The notes beneath the pieces are model-generated. The model was not told the origin of the DNA. It saw nothing but the letters and a program-made list of their open reading frames with translations, and did no database searches. This document shows positions 1-9,188 of a stretch of DNA of 53,723 nt, piece after piece. The DNA is from Burkholderiaceae bacterium (GTDB lineage Bacteria; Pseudomonadota; Gammaproteobacteria; Burkholderiales; Burkholderiaceae_F): positions 1 through 53,723 of the forward strand of contig JALHMQ010000029.1 in assembly GCA_022843955.1 (NCBI GenBank), written 5' to 3'. Numbering within the stretch: position 1 is the first letter of the stretch; each line of letters starts with the position of its first letter. A program made the position numbers and the translations under genes.

Positions 1-376
1 GTCCGGCAGCGAGCGCTGCATATCCACGATGCGGCGTGGTTCCGCGCGCTTCGGTCTCCCTGCATCAACGCATCACCGGCAACGCCTTGTCCCCCTTCTT
101 CACTCGGAACCACGCTGCCAGACGCTGCGCGTCCGGCAGCGAGCGCTGCATATCCACGATGCGGCGTGGTTCCGCGCGCTTCGGTCTCCCTGCATCAACG
201 CATCACCGGCAACGCCTTGTCCCCCTTCTTCACTCGGAACCACGCTGCCCGACGCTGCGCGTCCGGCAGCGAGCGCTGCGTATCCACGATGCGGCGTGGT
301 TCCGCGCACTCCGGTCCCCCTGCATCAACGCATCACCGGGAGCGCCTTGTCCCCCTTCTTCACTCGGAACCACGCC
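1..376. repeat. 130-bp tandem repeat array (about 2.9 copies)
   Basis: Copies start at 1, 131 and 261. The first two differ at one base in 130 (base 120 versus 250). The third is more diverged (about seven changes) and runs into the RND permease gene. Read on the minus strand, each unit contains the last codons of that permease plus its TGA stop, followed by about 75 bp of downstream sequence. Each unit also holds an imperfect inverted repeat (31-44 with 106-119, 13 of 14 matches). A hairpin crosses each unit junction (114-124 with 130-140, loop CTGCG). The array is cut by the window edge, so the true copy number is unknown. It is not CRISPR: the whole unit repeats with no unique spacers. Confidence 0.95.
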
Positions 377-3300
377 GCATAGAGCGCAGGCAGAAACAGC
401 AGCGTCAACACGGTGGCGATGATCAGGCCGCCCATGATGGCAACCGCCATCGGGCCCCAGAAGACGCTGCGTGACAGCGGGATCATGGCCAGCACGGCGG
501 CGGCGGCGGTGAGCATGATCGGGCGGAACCGGCGTACCGCCGCTTCGACAATCGCGGTCCAGCGCTCCACGCCGGCCTCTTCGTCGCGCTCGATCTGGTC
601 GATCAGGATCACCGCGTTGCGGATGATCATCCCGACCAGCGCGATCACGCCGAGCTGAGCGACGAAGCCGAATGGCCGCTGCAGCAGCAGCAGCGCCGCC
701 GCCGCACCGATGAAGCCGAGCGGCCCGGTGAGAAACACCAGCATGCTGCGCGAGAAGCTGCGCAGTTGGAGCATCAGCAGCGTGAAGATGATGAACAACG
801 CCAGCGGCAAGTTGACCGCGATCGCTGCGCCAGCCTTGGCACTTTCCTCTGCGGCTCCGGCGACCACGACGCGATAGCCCGCCGGCAGCTGCGAACGCAG
901 CGCCAGCATCGACGGACTGCTCCACACCCGCGTGGTGACGGTCGGCCCCTGGATGCCGTCGCGCACTTCGCTCTGCACGGTGATCGCGTAGTCGCGGTTC
1001 TCGCGCCAGATGACGCCGGGCTCCCAGCCGAACTCGGCCTTGACCAGCTGCGTCAGCGGCACATAGCGGCCGGAGGCGGTTGGCATGTTGGCGTCCGCCA
1101 GACGCGCCATCGTGTCGCGTTCGCTGTACGGCTGCCGCAACACGATGTCGATCAACTCATCGCCCTCGCGGAACTGGCCGATCACGGTGCCCGACAGGAT
1201 CGTCTGCGCCGCGCGCGACAGCAGCTGGGTGCTGACGCCCAGGGCGCGCGCGCGCTCCTGGTCGAAGATCAGGCGCAACGACTTCACCTGCTCGTTCCAG
1301 TTGTCGTTGACGCCACGCGTGCCTTCGTCGGCGCGCATCGCCGCCTTCACCTGGTCGGCAATCGCGCGCACCTGGGCCGGGTCCTCGCCCTCCACCCGGA
1401 ACTGCACCGGGTAGGCCACCGGCGGCCCATTGGGAAGCAGCTTCACGCGTCCGCGCAGGTTCGGGAAGTCATCGCGAAACAGCTGCAGCAGGTGCAGGCG
1501 CAGCTCGCTGCGGTCGGCCAGCGACTTGGTGGCGATGATGTATTGCGCCAGGTTGGTCTGCTGGAACTGCTGGTCCTGCGGCAGGTAAAAGCGTGGGCTG
1601 CCGGTGCCGACGTAGCCTGCGTAGTACTCGACCTGCGGCTGCGTCTTGAGCCAGCGCTCGAACTGGCGGGCCTCGGCCTCGGTCGCTTCGATGCTCGATC
1701 CTTCAGGAAGCCACAGATCGACCACCACTTCAAGCCGGACCGAGTCCGGGAAGAACTGCTGCTCGACGTAGCGAAAGCCGAAAACGCCGAGGGCTAGCGC
1801 GCCCACCGTGATACCGATGACGGTCTTGCGCCAGGTGACACAGAGGTCGACGAGCCGGCGGAAGCGATCGTAAAACGGCGTGCTGAACAGTTCGTGCGAC
1901 CCGTCGGCACCGAGCTTGGGCTTGATGCGCAGAAACCAGATCGACAACTGCGGCACGAACAGCACCGCCACGAACCACGAGATGACGAGCGCGATCGCCG
2001 TCACCTGGAAGATCGACAAGGTGTACTCGCCGGCGACGGAGCGCGCCAGGGCGATCGGCAGGAAACCGGTGGCGGTGATCAGGGTGCCGGTGAGCATCGG
2101 CATCGCGGTCAGCTCGAACATCGCGGTGGCGGCGCGGAAGCGGTCGTAGCCCTCTTCCATCTTCCGCACCACCATCTCGACCGCGATGATGGCGTCGTCG
2201 ACCAGCAGGCCGAGCGCGATGATGAGGGCGCCGAGCGAGATCTTGTGCAGGTTGATGCCAGCCACATACATCGCGAGGAAAGTGACCGCGAGCACCAGCG
2301 GAATGGTGAGCGCCACCACCAGCCCGGGCCGCATGTCGATCGTGAACTTCCACGAGCCGGGTTGCCGATGCAGACCGAGGCTGACGAACGAGATCGCCAG
2401 CACGATGGCGATCGCCTCGATCAGCACGCGCACGAATTCGTTGACCGAGCTTTTCACCGCGCGCGGCTGGTCAGCGACCTTGAAGATCTCGATGCCGACC
2501 GGCAGCGCGGCTTCGAGCCGCTGCTGCGTCTGCGCCAGGTCCTTGCCGAGCTGGATGATGTCGCCGCCCTTGGCCATCGACACCCCGAGACCGATCACCT
2601 CGCGGCCGACCGCGCCCTCGCCGTTGAGCGGCCGGCCGGCGCGCATCTTCTCGCGCGGCGGATCGGCATAGCCGCGCGTGATGGTGGCAACGTCACCGAG
2701 CGTGTAGCTGAGGTTGTTGGCGCGGATCGGAAACCGCTTGAGGTCTTCGATGCGATCGAGCGCCCCGGTGACGCGGATCTGCACGTTGTCGGTGGGCAGC
2801 GCCAGGGTGCCGGCGGCCTCCACCGTGTTCTGCGTGGCAATCTGCTCGGCCAGCTGCGGCACGCTCAGGCCAAGCTGCGCCAGCCGCTGGTGCGAGATCT
2901 CGATGAAGATCTTCTCATCCTGTGCGCCAAACAGATCCACCTTGGCGACGTTGGGCACCTTGAGCAGTTGCTGGCGCGACCAGTCGACGTAGTCCTTCAG
3001 CTCGCGGCGGGAAAAACCGTCGGCCGAGAACGCGAAGATCACGCCGTAGACATCGCCGAACTCATCGTTGAAGAACGGCCCCTGCACGCCCGGCGGCAGC
3101 GTGCCGCGGATATCGCCCAGCTTCTTGCGCACCTGGTACCAGACCTGCTGGATCTCGCGCGGCGGCGACGAGTCCTTCAGCTGGACGAGGATCAGCACCT
3201 CGCCCGGCTTGGAATAGCTGCGGATCTTGTCGACGTAGGGCGTCTCCTGCAGCTTGCGCTCGAGCTTGTCGGTGACCTGCTCGGCCATTTGCTGCGCGGT

Positions 3301-3531
3301 AGCACCCGGCCAGTACGCCCGCACCACCATCGCCCGGAACGTGAAGGGTGGATCCTCGTCCTGCCCGAGCGCGAAGAACGCCGCGATGCCACCGAGCAGC
3401 AGTATCACCATCAGGTAGTTGATCAGCGGCCGATGGGTCAGCGCCCAGGCCGACAGGTTGAACGCGCTGATGCGCTTGCGCGCGTAGGCCGGCAGGCCTG
3501 TGTCAGGACCCGGTGCTTGATCGACAGCCAT
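325..3531 (-). CDS. RND efflux permease, HAE1/AcrB-like
   Basis: Inner-membrane proton-driven pump of a tripartite efflux system, 1068 residues, the normal RND length. A first membrane segment lies near residues 36-56, followed by the large periplasmic porter loop. The family's proton-relay motif GLLVDDAIIAVE sits near residues 441-452, with the Asp pair at 445-446. A second set of membrane helices closes the C-terminus. The opening GQDEDPPF resembles TriC-type pumps, but substrate cannot be read from sequence. Its ATG lies 2 bp after the adaptor stop, so the two genes form one operon. No outer-membrane channel gene is present in the window. The last 17 codons and the stop are duplicated in the downstream tandem array, so the 3' end is probably prone to slippage or recombination. 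Confidence 0.95.
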   Translation of the reverse strand: MAVDQAPGPDTGLPAYARKRISAFNLSAWALTHRPLINYLMVILLLGGIAAFFALGQDEDPPFTFRAMVVRAYWPGATAQQMAEQVTDKLERKLQETPYVDKIRSYSKPGEVLILVQLKDSSPPREIQQVWYQVRKKLGDIRGTLPPGVQGPFFNDEFGDVYGVIFAFSADGFSRRELKDYVDWSRQQLLKVPNVAKVDLFGAQDEKIFIEISHQRLAQLGLSVPQLAEQIATQNTVEAAGTLALPTDNVQIRVTGALDRIEDLKRFPIRANNLSYTLGDVATITRGYADPPREKMRAGRPLNGEGAVGREVIGLGVSMAKGGDIIQLGKDLAQTQQRLEAALPVGIEIFKVADQPRAVKSSVNEFVRVLIEAIAIVLAISFVSLGLHRQPGSWKFTIDMRPGLVVALTIPLVLAVTFLAMYVAGINLHKISLGALIIALGLLVDDAIIAVEMVVRKMEEGYDRFRAATAMFELTAMPMLTGTLITATGFLPIALARSVAGEYTLSIFQVTAIALVISWFVAVLFVPQLSIWFLRIKPKLGADGSHELFSTPFYDRFRRLVDLCVTWRKTVIGITVGALALGVFGFRYVEQQFFPDSVRLEVVVDLWLPEGSSIEATEAEARQFERWLKTQPQVEYYAGYVGTGSPRFYLPQDQQFQQTNLAQYIIATKSLADRSELRLHLLQLFRDDFPNLRGRVKLLPNGPPVAYPVQFRVEGEDPAQVRAIADQVKAAMRADEGTRGVNDNWNEQVKSLRLIFDQERARALGVSTQLLSRAAQTILSGTVIGQFREGDELIDIVLRQPYSERDTMARLADANMPTASGRYVPLTQLVKAEFGWEPGVIWRENRDYAITVQSEVRDGIQGPTVTTRVWSSPSMLALRSQLPAGYRVVVAGAAEESAKAGAAIAVNLPLALFIIFTLLMLQLRSFSRSMLVFLTGPLGFIGAAAALLLLQRPFGFVAQLGVIALVGMIIRNAVILIDQIERDEEAGVERWTAIVEAAVRRFRPIMLTAAAAVLAMIPLSRSVFWGPMAVAIMGGLIIATVLTLLFLPALYAAWFRVKKGDKALPVMR

Positions 3532-3533
3532 CG

Positions 3534-4772
3534 TCAGCCTTTCTTGGCGCTGCTGGCGGCGTCAGTGGCGCCCCTTGCCGGCGATTGCGGTCGCGAGATC
3601 GGCGCCATGCCGGGTGCGGCCGCAGCCGGCGGCGGCAGCACGCGCACCTTCTGCCCGGGCTTGAGCTGATGCACGCCGGCAGTGACGATCACATCGCCAG
3701 CCTGCACGCCGGTCGCCAGCACGAGGTCGTTGCCGGAGACAGTCGCCACCTGCACCGCGTGCCGGGACACCGTGCTGGTGGCGGCGTCGAGCTTCCAGAC
3801 ATAGGTGCCATCGGCCTCGCGCAGCAACGCCTGCAAGGGTGCGGTGATCACGGACTGCGGCAGCGGTGCCTCGAAGCGCACCGTGGCGGTCATGCCGAGC
3901 GCCACCTCGGCCGGCGGATCGATCAGCGTGATGCGCGTGGGAAAGGTGCGGGTGGCAGCATCTGCCAGCGGCGCGATCTCGCGCACCCGGCCGCGCAGCA
4001 CGGTGGCCCCCTCGGGGCCGCCGGCCCAGAGCGTCACCGTCACCTCAGAAATCCGGCGCAGGGCCGCCAGCCGGCTCTCCGGCAGGCCGACCACGACATC
4101 GCGCTCGCCGCCCTGCGCGATCCGCAGCACCGACTGGCCCGCCGCCACCACCTGGCCCACCTCGGCGTCGACGGCCGTGACCACCCCGGCCCCGGGCGCG
4201 CGCAGGACGGCATAGCCGACCTGGTTGCCGCTCACGTTGGACTGCGCTGCCGCGCTGTCGTGGCGCGCTTCGGCGGCATCGAGCTGCGCACGGCGACGCT
4301 CCAGGTCGGCGCCGCTGATGAAGCCCTGCCGATGCAGTTCTTCAAAGCGCTTGACGTCCAGACGCTGCTGGTCGCGATCGACGCGCGCCGCAGCCAGTTG
4401 CGCCTGCGCGGCGGCGGCGCCGAGCTTGTAGTCGGCGCCGTCGAGCACGGCGAGCGGCTGCCCGGCGGCGACGCGCTGACCGACGTCGACCTTGCGCTCC
4501 AGCAGGCGTCCGGTCACCTGGAACCCCACCCGGCTCTCCACCCGCGGGCGAACCTCACCTGACAATTCGGCCACCGCCGTGGTGCTGGCCGGTGCCACGG
4601 TCATCACCCGCACCGGACGCACTTCTTCGGTGGGCGGCACGGCCTTGGCGCAGGCCGCCAGCAACGCGACCGCAGCGACCGTCCAGGCGAGGGCCGAAGG
4701 CCCGGTGGCTGGCGAGCGTATCGAGGGCTCTGAGAAAGGGACCTGCCTGGGCTGTTTGCTTTTGTTGTTCAT
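3534..4772 (-). CDS. RND efflux periplasmic adaptor (membrane fusion lipoprotein)
   Basis: HlyD/AcrA-family adaptor of 412 residues that bridges the inner-membrane pump and an outer-membrane channel. A lipoprotein signal with lipobox LLAAC puts the lipidated Cys at about residue 41. After it come the biotinyl-lipoyl-like half near residues 65-100, an Ala/Arg/Gln-rich alpha-hairpin near 100-165, and beta-barrel and membrane-proximal domains. Its stop is 2 bp before the permease ATG. A strong promoter with a palindromic TetR-type operator lies 20-62 bp upstream, so the pair is probably drug- or metabolite-inducible. The repressor gene is not in the window. Confidence 0.93.
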   Translation of the reverse strand: MNNKSKQPRQVPFSEPSIRSPATGPSALAWTVAAVALLAACAKAVPPTEEVRPVRVMTVAPASTTAVAELSGEVRPRVESRVGFQVTGRLLERKVDVGQRVAAGQPLAVLDGADYKLGAAAAQAQLAAARVDRDQQRLDVKRFEELHRQGFISGADLERRRAQLDAAEARHDSAAAQSNVSGNQVGYAVLRAPGAGVVTAVDAEVGQVVAAGQSVLRIAQGGERDVVVGLPESRLAALRRISEVTVTLWAGGPEGATVLRGRVREIAPLADAATRTFPTRITLIDPPAEVALGMTATVRFEAPLPQSVITAPLQALLREADGTYVWKLDAATSTVSRHAVQVATVSGNDLVLATGVQAGDVIVTAGVHQLKPGQKVRVLPPPAAAAPGMAPISRPQSPARGATDAASSAKKG

Positions 4773-4791
4773 CGCGCGCCTGAAATAACTA

Positions 4792-4805
4792 ACTGACCGG
4801 TCAGT
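4792..4805. promoter_or_regulatory. Palindromic TetR-type operator
   Basis: ACTGACCGGTCAGT is a perfect 14-bp palindrome directly downstream of the -10 element of the efflux promoter and 20 bp before the adaptor ATG. The position overlaps the expected transcription start, which fits repression by a TetR-family dimer. Family assignment is inferred from the motif style and the neighbouring RND genes. No tetR gene is visible within the window. Confidence 0.7.
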
Positions 4806-4834
4806 AATATATTCAGGGCCCGTAAGCCGGTCAA
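4806..4834 (-). promoter_or_regulatory. Sigma70 promoter of the RND efflux operon
   Basis: On the minus strand TTGACC (4834-4829) and TATATT (4811-4806) are separated by exactly 17 bp, with the -10 abutting the palindrome at 4792-4805. The predicted start is near 4799, giving a leader of about 27 nt. The rest of the gap up to crcB (4835-4941) shows only a short GC-rich hairpin without a T-tract. Confidence 0.75.
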
Positions 4835-4941
4835 AGGCTTTGCGACGAAATGCCGGAGAGGGTCAGGGATTGCGGATTTTCAAGATGGGCCCCACCTTGA
4901 TCCAAGGCGAGGCATGCGACCACGCGGCGATCTGAACGGCG

Positions 4942-5340
4942 TCAGGCAAACACGAGGCGGGCGCTGGCGATGCCGGCGAAGGTTGCGGCGATCGACCCGA
5001 CCAGATGCAACGTCGTGTGCAGGAATGCCGGTCCTAAAGCACCGGCCTGCAACAGCGCCACCGACTCCGCCGAGAACGTCGAGAAGGTGGTGAGTCCGCC
5101 CAGGAAGCCGGTGATCAAGACCAGGCGCCAGGCGGGCGCCAGCGACGGGTGGCTGATGAAAAACGCCACGGCGAGGCCAATCAGGTAGCCGCCGATCAGG
5201 TTGGCGGCCAGCGTGCCCAGCGGCAGGTGCGCCAGGCGCGGGTTGAGCCAGTACGACAACCCCCAGCGTGCCCAGGCACCGAGCACCGCGCCCACGGCGA
5301 TCGCCAGCAGCGCGAGCCCGAGCGGGCCGTCGCGCGTCAC
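4942..5340 (-). CDS. crcB: CrcB/Fluc fluoride ion channel
   Basis: Small inner-membrane protein of 132 residues that exports fluoride as a dual-topology dimer. Four hydrophobic segments are visible. The family signature [13 protein letters not shown] spans about residues 78-90, and the conserved Asn of the ANLIGG stretch is near residue 47. The start is GTG, overlapping the moaE stop by 4 bp (GTGA), so it is translationally coupled to the molybdopterin genes. No fluoride riboswitch is evident because there is no separate leader. Length and motifs are fully typical. Confidence 0.95.
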   Translation of the reverse strand: MTRDGPLGLALLAIAVGAVLGAWARWGLSYWLNPRLAHLPLGTLAANLIGGYLIGLAVAFFISHPSLAPAWRLVLITGFLGGLTTFSTFSAESVALLQAGALGPAFLHTTLHLVGSIAATFAGIASARLVFA

Positions 5341-5807
5341 GCCGGTCCGCCTGAACTTGACTGCCAGCGCGCGCGCGCGGCGTCGTCAGTCTCGCGCGCA
5401 TCGACCCAGCGGCTACCACTGGGCGTGACTTCCTTCTTCCAGAACGGCGCCTCGGTCTTCAGGTAGTCCATCACGAACTGGCAGGCGGCAAAGGCCTCGC
5501 CGCGATGACTGCTGGTCACCACCACGAGCACGATCTGGTCGAGCGGCTTCATTTCTCCGACCCGATGCACGACGAGTACATCCAGCAGGTCCCAGCGTTC
5601 GCGTGCGCGCTGGCAGATTGCCTCGAGCGCGCTCTCGGTCATGCCCGGATAGTGTTCAAGGGTGAGCGTGGCCACCGACTCGCCATCGTTGATGTCGCGC
5701 GCCACGCCGATGAAGCTCGCCACCGCGCCCACGCGCGGATCGTTCGCGCGCAGGCGCGCGATTTCGGCACCGGCGTCAAAGTCCATGGTCTGGACGCGCA
5801 CCGTCAT
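5337..5807 (-). CDS. moaE: Molybdopterin synthase catalytic subunit MoaE
   Basis: Large subunit of molybdopterin synthase. Together with thiocarboxylated MoaD it inserts the dithiolene sulfurs into precursor Z. The protein has 156 residues with LEHYPGMTE near 50-58 and the active-site Lys region [13 protein letters not shown] near 114-126 (Lys117 and Lys124 or 125 match the catalytic lysines of the family). It follows moaD with a 2-bp gap and overlaps crcB, so moeA-moaD-moaE-crcB look like one transcript. Confidence 0.96.
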   Translation of the reverse strand: MTVRVQTMDFDAGAEIARLRANDPRVGAVASFIGVARDINDGESVATLTLEHYPGMTESALEAICQRARERWDLLDVLVVHRVGEMKPLDQIVLVVVTSSHRGEAFAACQFVMDYLKTEAPFWKKEVTPSGSRWVDARETDDAARARWQSSSGGPA

Positions 5808-5809
5808 CG

Positions 5810-6067
5810 CTAGCCTCCGGTCACCGGCGGAAAGAACGCGACCTCGGCGCCCTCGGTCAGCGGCGCGCTCTCGTCCACCATGGTCTGGTCGACCGCGGCG
5901 CGGATGCGCTTGATGTCGCCGAACGCACCGGCAAACGGTTCACCGCGCGCCATCAGCCACGTGCGCAGCTGGCCGACCGTGGCCACGCTGGCCGGCACCT
6001 CGATCGACTCGCGATCGCGCGCGAGCGCCTCGCGCAGGCGGGCGAAATACAGGACGGTCAGCTTCAT
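5810..6067 (-). CDS. moaD: Molybdopterin synthase sulfur carrier MoaD
   Basis: Ubiquitin-like sulfur carrier of 85 residues. It ends in the diagnostic Gly-Gly (FFPPVTGG), whose terminal Gly is thiocarboxylated by the MoeB-type activating enzyme (not encoded here) and feeds sulfur to MoaE. It starts 1 bp after the moeA stop and ends 2 bp before moaE, a tight three-gene block. Confidence 0.95.
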   Translation of the reverse strand: MKLTVLYFARLREALARDRESIEVPASVATVGQLRTWLMARGEPFAGAFGDIKRIRAAVDQTMVDESAPLTEGAEVAFFPPVTGG

Positions 6068-6068
6068 C

Positions 6069-7262
6069 TCAGTTCAGCAAGGACGCAAAAGGCAGAAAGC
6101 GCACGGCGTCGCCGCGCGCGATGGTCTGTCCGGCAGGATTGTCGATCAGGCCGTCAGCCCAGGCCACCGACACCAGCGCCGATGAGGTCTGGTTGGCGAA
6201 GACATCCAGCCCGCCGGCAGCGTTGACGCGGGCGCGCAGGAACTCGCGGCGCTTGTCGGCACGCGGCAGGTCGAAGTCGGCCCGCAACTCGAGCGCTGCG
6301 GCCTCGCGCACCACGGCGCCCTGCCGCGCCAGGATGAACGGTCGGGCAAACAGCAGGAACGTCACGAAGCTCGACACCGGATTGCCGGGCAGTCCGATGA
6401 ACGGGACCGACCTGACCGCGCCAAACGCCAGCGGCTTGCCCGGCTTCATCGCCACCTGCCACAGGTCGAGCGCGCCTTCGGCCTGCACCGCCGGCTTGAC
6501 GTGATCCTCCTCGCCGACCGACACACCGCCGGACGTCACGATCAAGTCGGCCTGCGCTGCTGCCTGCACGAAGGCAGCGCGGGTGGCGGCCAGGTTGTCG
6601 GGGACGATGCCCAGATCCAGCACCTCGCAGCCGAGCGACTGCAACAGCGCACCGAACATCGTGCGGTTGGAGTTGTAGATGCCACCGGGCGGCAGCGGCT
6701 GCCCGGGCAGCACCAGTTCATCGCCGGTGGAGAACAACGCCACCCGCACACGGCGCAACACCTGCAGTTCAGTGCAGCCGACCGACGAGGCGAGCCCGAG
6801 CTGCGGCGCCTGCAGCCGCTCACCGGCGCCGATCACTTGCTGGCCGATTGCAATGTCGCTGCCAGCGCGACGGATCCACTGGCCGGCGCGCGGAACCTCG
6901 TTGATGGTCACCGCGTCGGCGTCAGCGCGCGTGGCCTCCTGCATCACGATCGCGTCGGCGCCCCCTGGCAGCGGCGCCCCGGTGAAGATGCGCGCGGCCG
7001 TGCCCGGCGCCAGCACCGCGCCCACGTGGCCGGCGGCGATGCGCTGGCTGACCGCAAGCGCGGTCGGCGCGACCGGTACATCAGCGGCACGCAGCGCGTA
7101 GCCATCCATCTGCGATGCGTCGAGCGGCGGCACGGCGATGCTGGAGACCACCGGACGCGCCAGCACGCGACCCAGTGCCTGCAGCGTGGGCACCGTTTCG
7201 CTACCGGCAAGTGCGACAGCCTGCGACAGCAACCGCGCGCGCGCCTCTTCGACGGTCAGCAT
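6069..7262 (-). CDS. moeA: Molybdopterin molybdenumtransferase MoeA
   Basis: Inserts molybdate into adenylylated molybdopterin to form the active molybdenum cofactor. It has 397 residues, the family's usual size. Visible marks are the N-terminal segment PLDASQMDGYA, the MogA-like core with TSGGVSVGEEDHVK, and the loop IGLPGNPVSSF. It is flanked by mobB upstream (4-bp gap) and moaD downstream, consistent with a cofactor-maturation operon. No fusion or truncation is seen. Confidence 0.96.
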   Translation of the reverse strand: MLTVEEARARLLSQAVALAGSETVPTLQALGRVLARPVVSSIAVPPLDASQMDGYALRAADVPVAPTALAVSQRIAAGHVGAVLAPGTAARIFTGAPLPGGADAIVMQEATRADADAVTINEVPRAGQWIRRAGSDIAIGQQVIGAGERLQAPQLGLASSVGCTELQVLRRVRVALFSTGDELVLPGQPLPPGGIYNSNRTMFGALLQSLGCEVLDLGIVPDNLAATRAAFVQAAAQADLIVTSGGVSVGEEDHVKPAVQAEGALDLWQVAMKPGKPLAFGAVRSVPFIGLPGNPVSSFVTFLLFARPFILARQGAVVREAAALELRADFDLPRADKRREFLRARVNAAGGLDVFANQTSSALVSVAWADGLIDNPAGQTIARGDAVRFLPFASLLN

Positions 7263-7266
7263 CGGA

Positions 7267-7758
7267 TCAAAGTTCTAGGTGGGCGGTGACGAACGCGACG
7301 ATGGTAGCCGGGTCATTCAGGTTGAGCACCGGCAATCGCGTGTCGACGGCGTGGTCGGCCGCGATAGCGACTACATTCGGATCATGCGGATACAGCGGCG
7401 GCTCGGTGTTGGTGGTGCGCCGTACCTCGATGCGCGGGATCTGGCCTTCACTCTTGAAGCCCTCGATGATCACGAGGTCGCACGGCGCCAGTTCCGCCAG
7501 CAGGGCGTCGAGCGGCGCCGGCTGCGCGGGCGTCTCGGTCAGCAGCGCCCAGCGCTCGCCGGTGGCGATCAGCACCTGGCCGGCGCCGGCCTCGCGGTAG
7601 CGGTATGAATCCTTGCCCGGCCGGTCCATGTCGAAACCATGGTGCGCGTTCTTGATCGCCGACACCGACAAGCCGCGCGCCCGAAGCAGCGGAATCAGCT
7701 TCTCGATCAGCGTGGTCTTGCCCGTATTGGAGTAGCCGATGAAGCCGATCGCCTTCAT
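7267..7758 (-). CDS. mobB: Molybdopterin-guanine dinucleotide biosynthesis protein MobB
   Basis: P-loop GTPase-like accessory protein of 163 residues that assists MobA in attaching GMP to the cofactor. The Walker A motif GYSNTGKTT begins at residue 8. The motif NAHHGFDMDRPGKDS follows near 40, and a Walker B-like LVIIEGFK near 97-104. Its ATG overlaps the thrC stop by 4 bp, so it appears to be expressed with the threonine genes. A mobA gene is not in the window. Confidence 0.93.
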   Translation of the reverse strand: MKAIGFIGYSNTGKTTLIEKLIPLLRARGLSVSAIKNAHHGFDMDRPGKDSYRYREAGAGQVLIATGERWALLTETPAQPAPLDALLAELAPCDLVIIEGFKSEGQIPRIEVRRTTNTEPPLYPHDPNVVAIAADHAVDTRLPVLNLNDPATIVAFVTAHLEL

Positions 7759-9188
7759 CGTGCATGGTCCTCGATGAAACGCTTGACGGCAGCGGCGTCG
7801 ACCGGCAGCGGCTCGCAGCGTTGCGGCCGGTTCTCGATGCCGACGAACGCGGCCGGTCGCGGCGGCGACATGCCGATCGCCTCGATGATCGTCTCTTCGA
7901 ACTTGGCAGGCAGCGCCGTCTCCAGGCAGATGATCGGCGCGCCACCCGCCGTGCGGCGCTCGCGCGCGACCTTGATGCCGTCGGCGGTATGCGGGTCCAC
8001 CAGCAGGCCCACCGTCGCGTGCAGCTCGCGGATCACACGCAGGCGGTCAGCGTGGGTGCTGCTGCCCGACGCGAAGCCGCTCGCCTGCACCTTGCTCCAC
8101 AGCGCGGTGCCAGTCAGATCAAAGGCGCCGGCGGTGTCGATCTGCCACCACAGCTCGCGCACGAACTCGGCGTCGCGACCGACGATGTCGAACACGTAGC
8201 GCTCGAAGTTGGACGCCTTGGAAATGTCCATCGACGGGCTGCTGGTGACCTGCGTCTGCGCGGCCGGTCGCACGCGGTAGCGGCCGCTGCTGAAGAACTC
8301 GTCGAGCACGTTGTTCTCGTTGGTCGCGACGATCAGCTGGTCGATCGGCAGCCCCATCCGCTTGGCGACCCAGCCGGCGAACACATTGCCGAAGTTCCCC
8401 GACGGCACGCAGAACGACACGCGCTCGGTGCTCGCCGTCGTCGCCGCCAGGTAGCCCTTCACGTAGTAGACGACCTGGGCCAGCACGCGCGCCCAGTTGA
8501 TCGAGTTGACGGTGCCGATGTTCAGGCGCGCCTTGAACTCGAGATCGGCAGATACCTGCTTGACGATGTCCTGGCAGTCATCGAAGGTGCCCGCCAATGC
8601 GAGGTTGAAAATGTTGGCGTCGGCGAGCGAATACATCTGGGCACGCTGGAAGGCACTCATCCGCCCCTGCGGCGACAGCATGAAGACGTTGATGCCCTGA
8701 CGCCCGCGCATCGCATACTCGGCGGCGGAGCCGGTGTCGCCCGAGGTGGCGCCGAGGATGTTGAGCTTCTCGCCGCAGCGGTGCAGCGCATGCTCGAACA
8801 GTGCGCCGATCAACTGCATCGCCATGTCCTTGAAGGCGAGCGTCGGGCCGTTGGACAGCTCCAGCAGGCCAAGCCCCGGCTCGATCCAGCGCAGCGGCGT
8901 GATCTGCGTGCAGTCGCTGTCCGGCCGGCCGTTGCCGTACACCTGCGCCGTGTAAGTCTGGCGACACAGCACGGCGAGTTCATCAGGGGCGATGTCGTCG
9001 ATGTACTTGCGCAGCACCTCGACGGCGAGCGTGGCGTAGTCGAGCGAGCGCCAATGTTCGAGCTCGTCGCGCGAAATCTGCGGGTAGTGCGTGGGCAGGT
9101 ACAGCCCGCCATCGGGCGCCAGCCCCGACAGCAGGATGCCGAGGAACGGCAGCTCGGGCGCCCGACCGCGGGTGGAGACGTAGCGCAT
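7755..9188 (-). CDS. thrC: Threonine synthase
   Basis: PLP enzyme converting O-phosphohomoserine to threonine. It has 477 residues and belongs to the long (type 2) class. The PLP-binding Lys is in NGPTLAFKDMAMQ (Lys120). The phosphate-binding ATSGDTGSAAEYA follows, and an FCVPSGNFGNVFAGW loop lies mid-protein. Its ATG overlaps the hom stop by one base (TGATG), coupling the two consecutive pathway steps. The 3' end overlaps mobB. Confidence 0.97.
   Translation of the reverse strand: MRYVSTRGRAPELPFLGILLSGLAPDGGLYLPTHYPQISRDELEHWRSLDYATLAVEVLRKYIDDIAPDELAVLCRQTYTAQVYGNGRPDSDCTQITPLRWIEPGLGLLELSNGPTLAFKDMAMQLIGALFEHALHRCGEKLNILGATSGDTGSAAEYAMRGRQGINVFMLSPQGRMSAFQRAQMYSLADANIFNLALAGTFDDCQDIVKQVSADLEFKARLNIGTVNSINWARVLAQVVYYVKGYLAATTASTERVSFCVPSGNFGNVFAGWVAKRMGLPIDQLIVATNENNVLDEFFSSGRYRVRPAAQTQVTSSPSMDISKASNFERYVFDIVGRDAEFVRELWWQIDTAGAFDLTGTALWSKVQASGFASGSSTHADRLRVIRELHATVGLLVDPHTADGIKVARERRTAGGAPIICLETALPAKFEETIIEAIGMSPPRPAAFVGIENRPQRCEPLPVDAAAVKRFIEDHAR

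Noticed and set aside
1-376. Possible CRISPR array at the left edge
   Set aside because: The entire 130-bp unit repeats without unique spacers, and it contains the end of a protein gene.
1894-3669. A 590-codon plus-strand frame opposite the RND permease
   Set aside because: Low-complexity composition and no conserved motif; the opposite strand encodes a full RND pump.
4870-4900. Hairpin downstream of crcB as an intrinsic terminator
   Set aside because: The stem is followed by AAAATCC rather than a T-tract on the transcribed strand.
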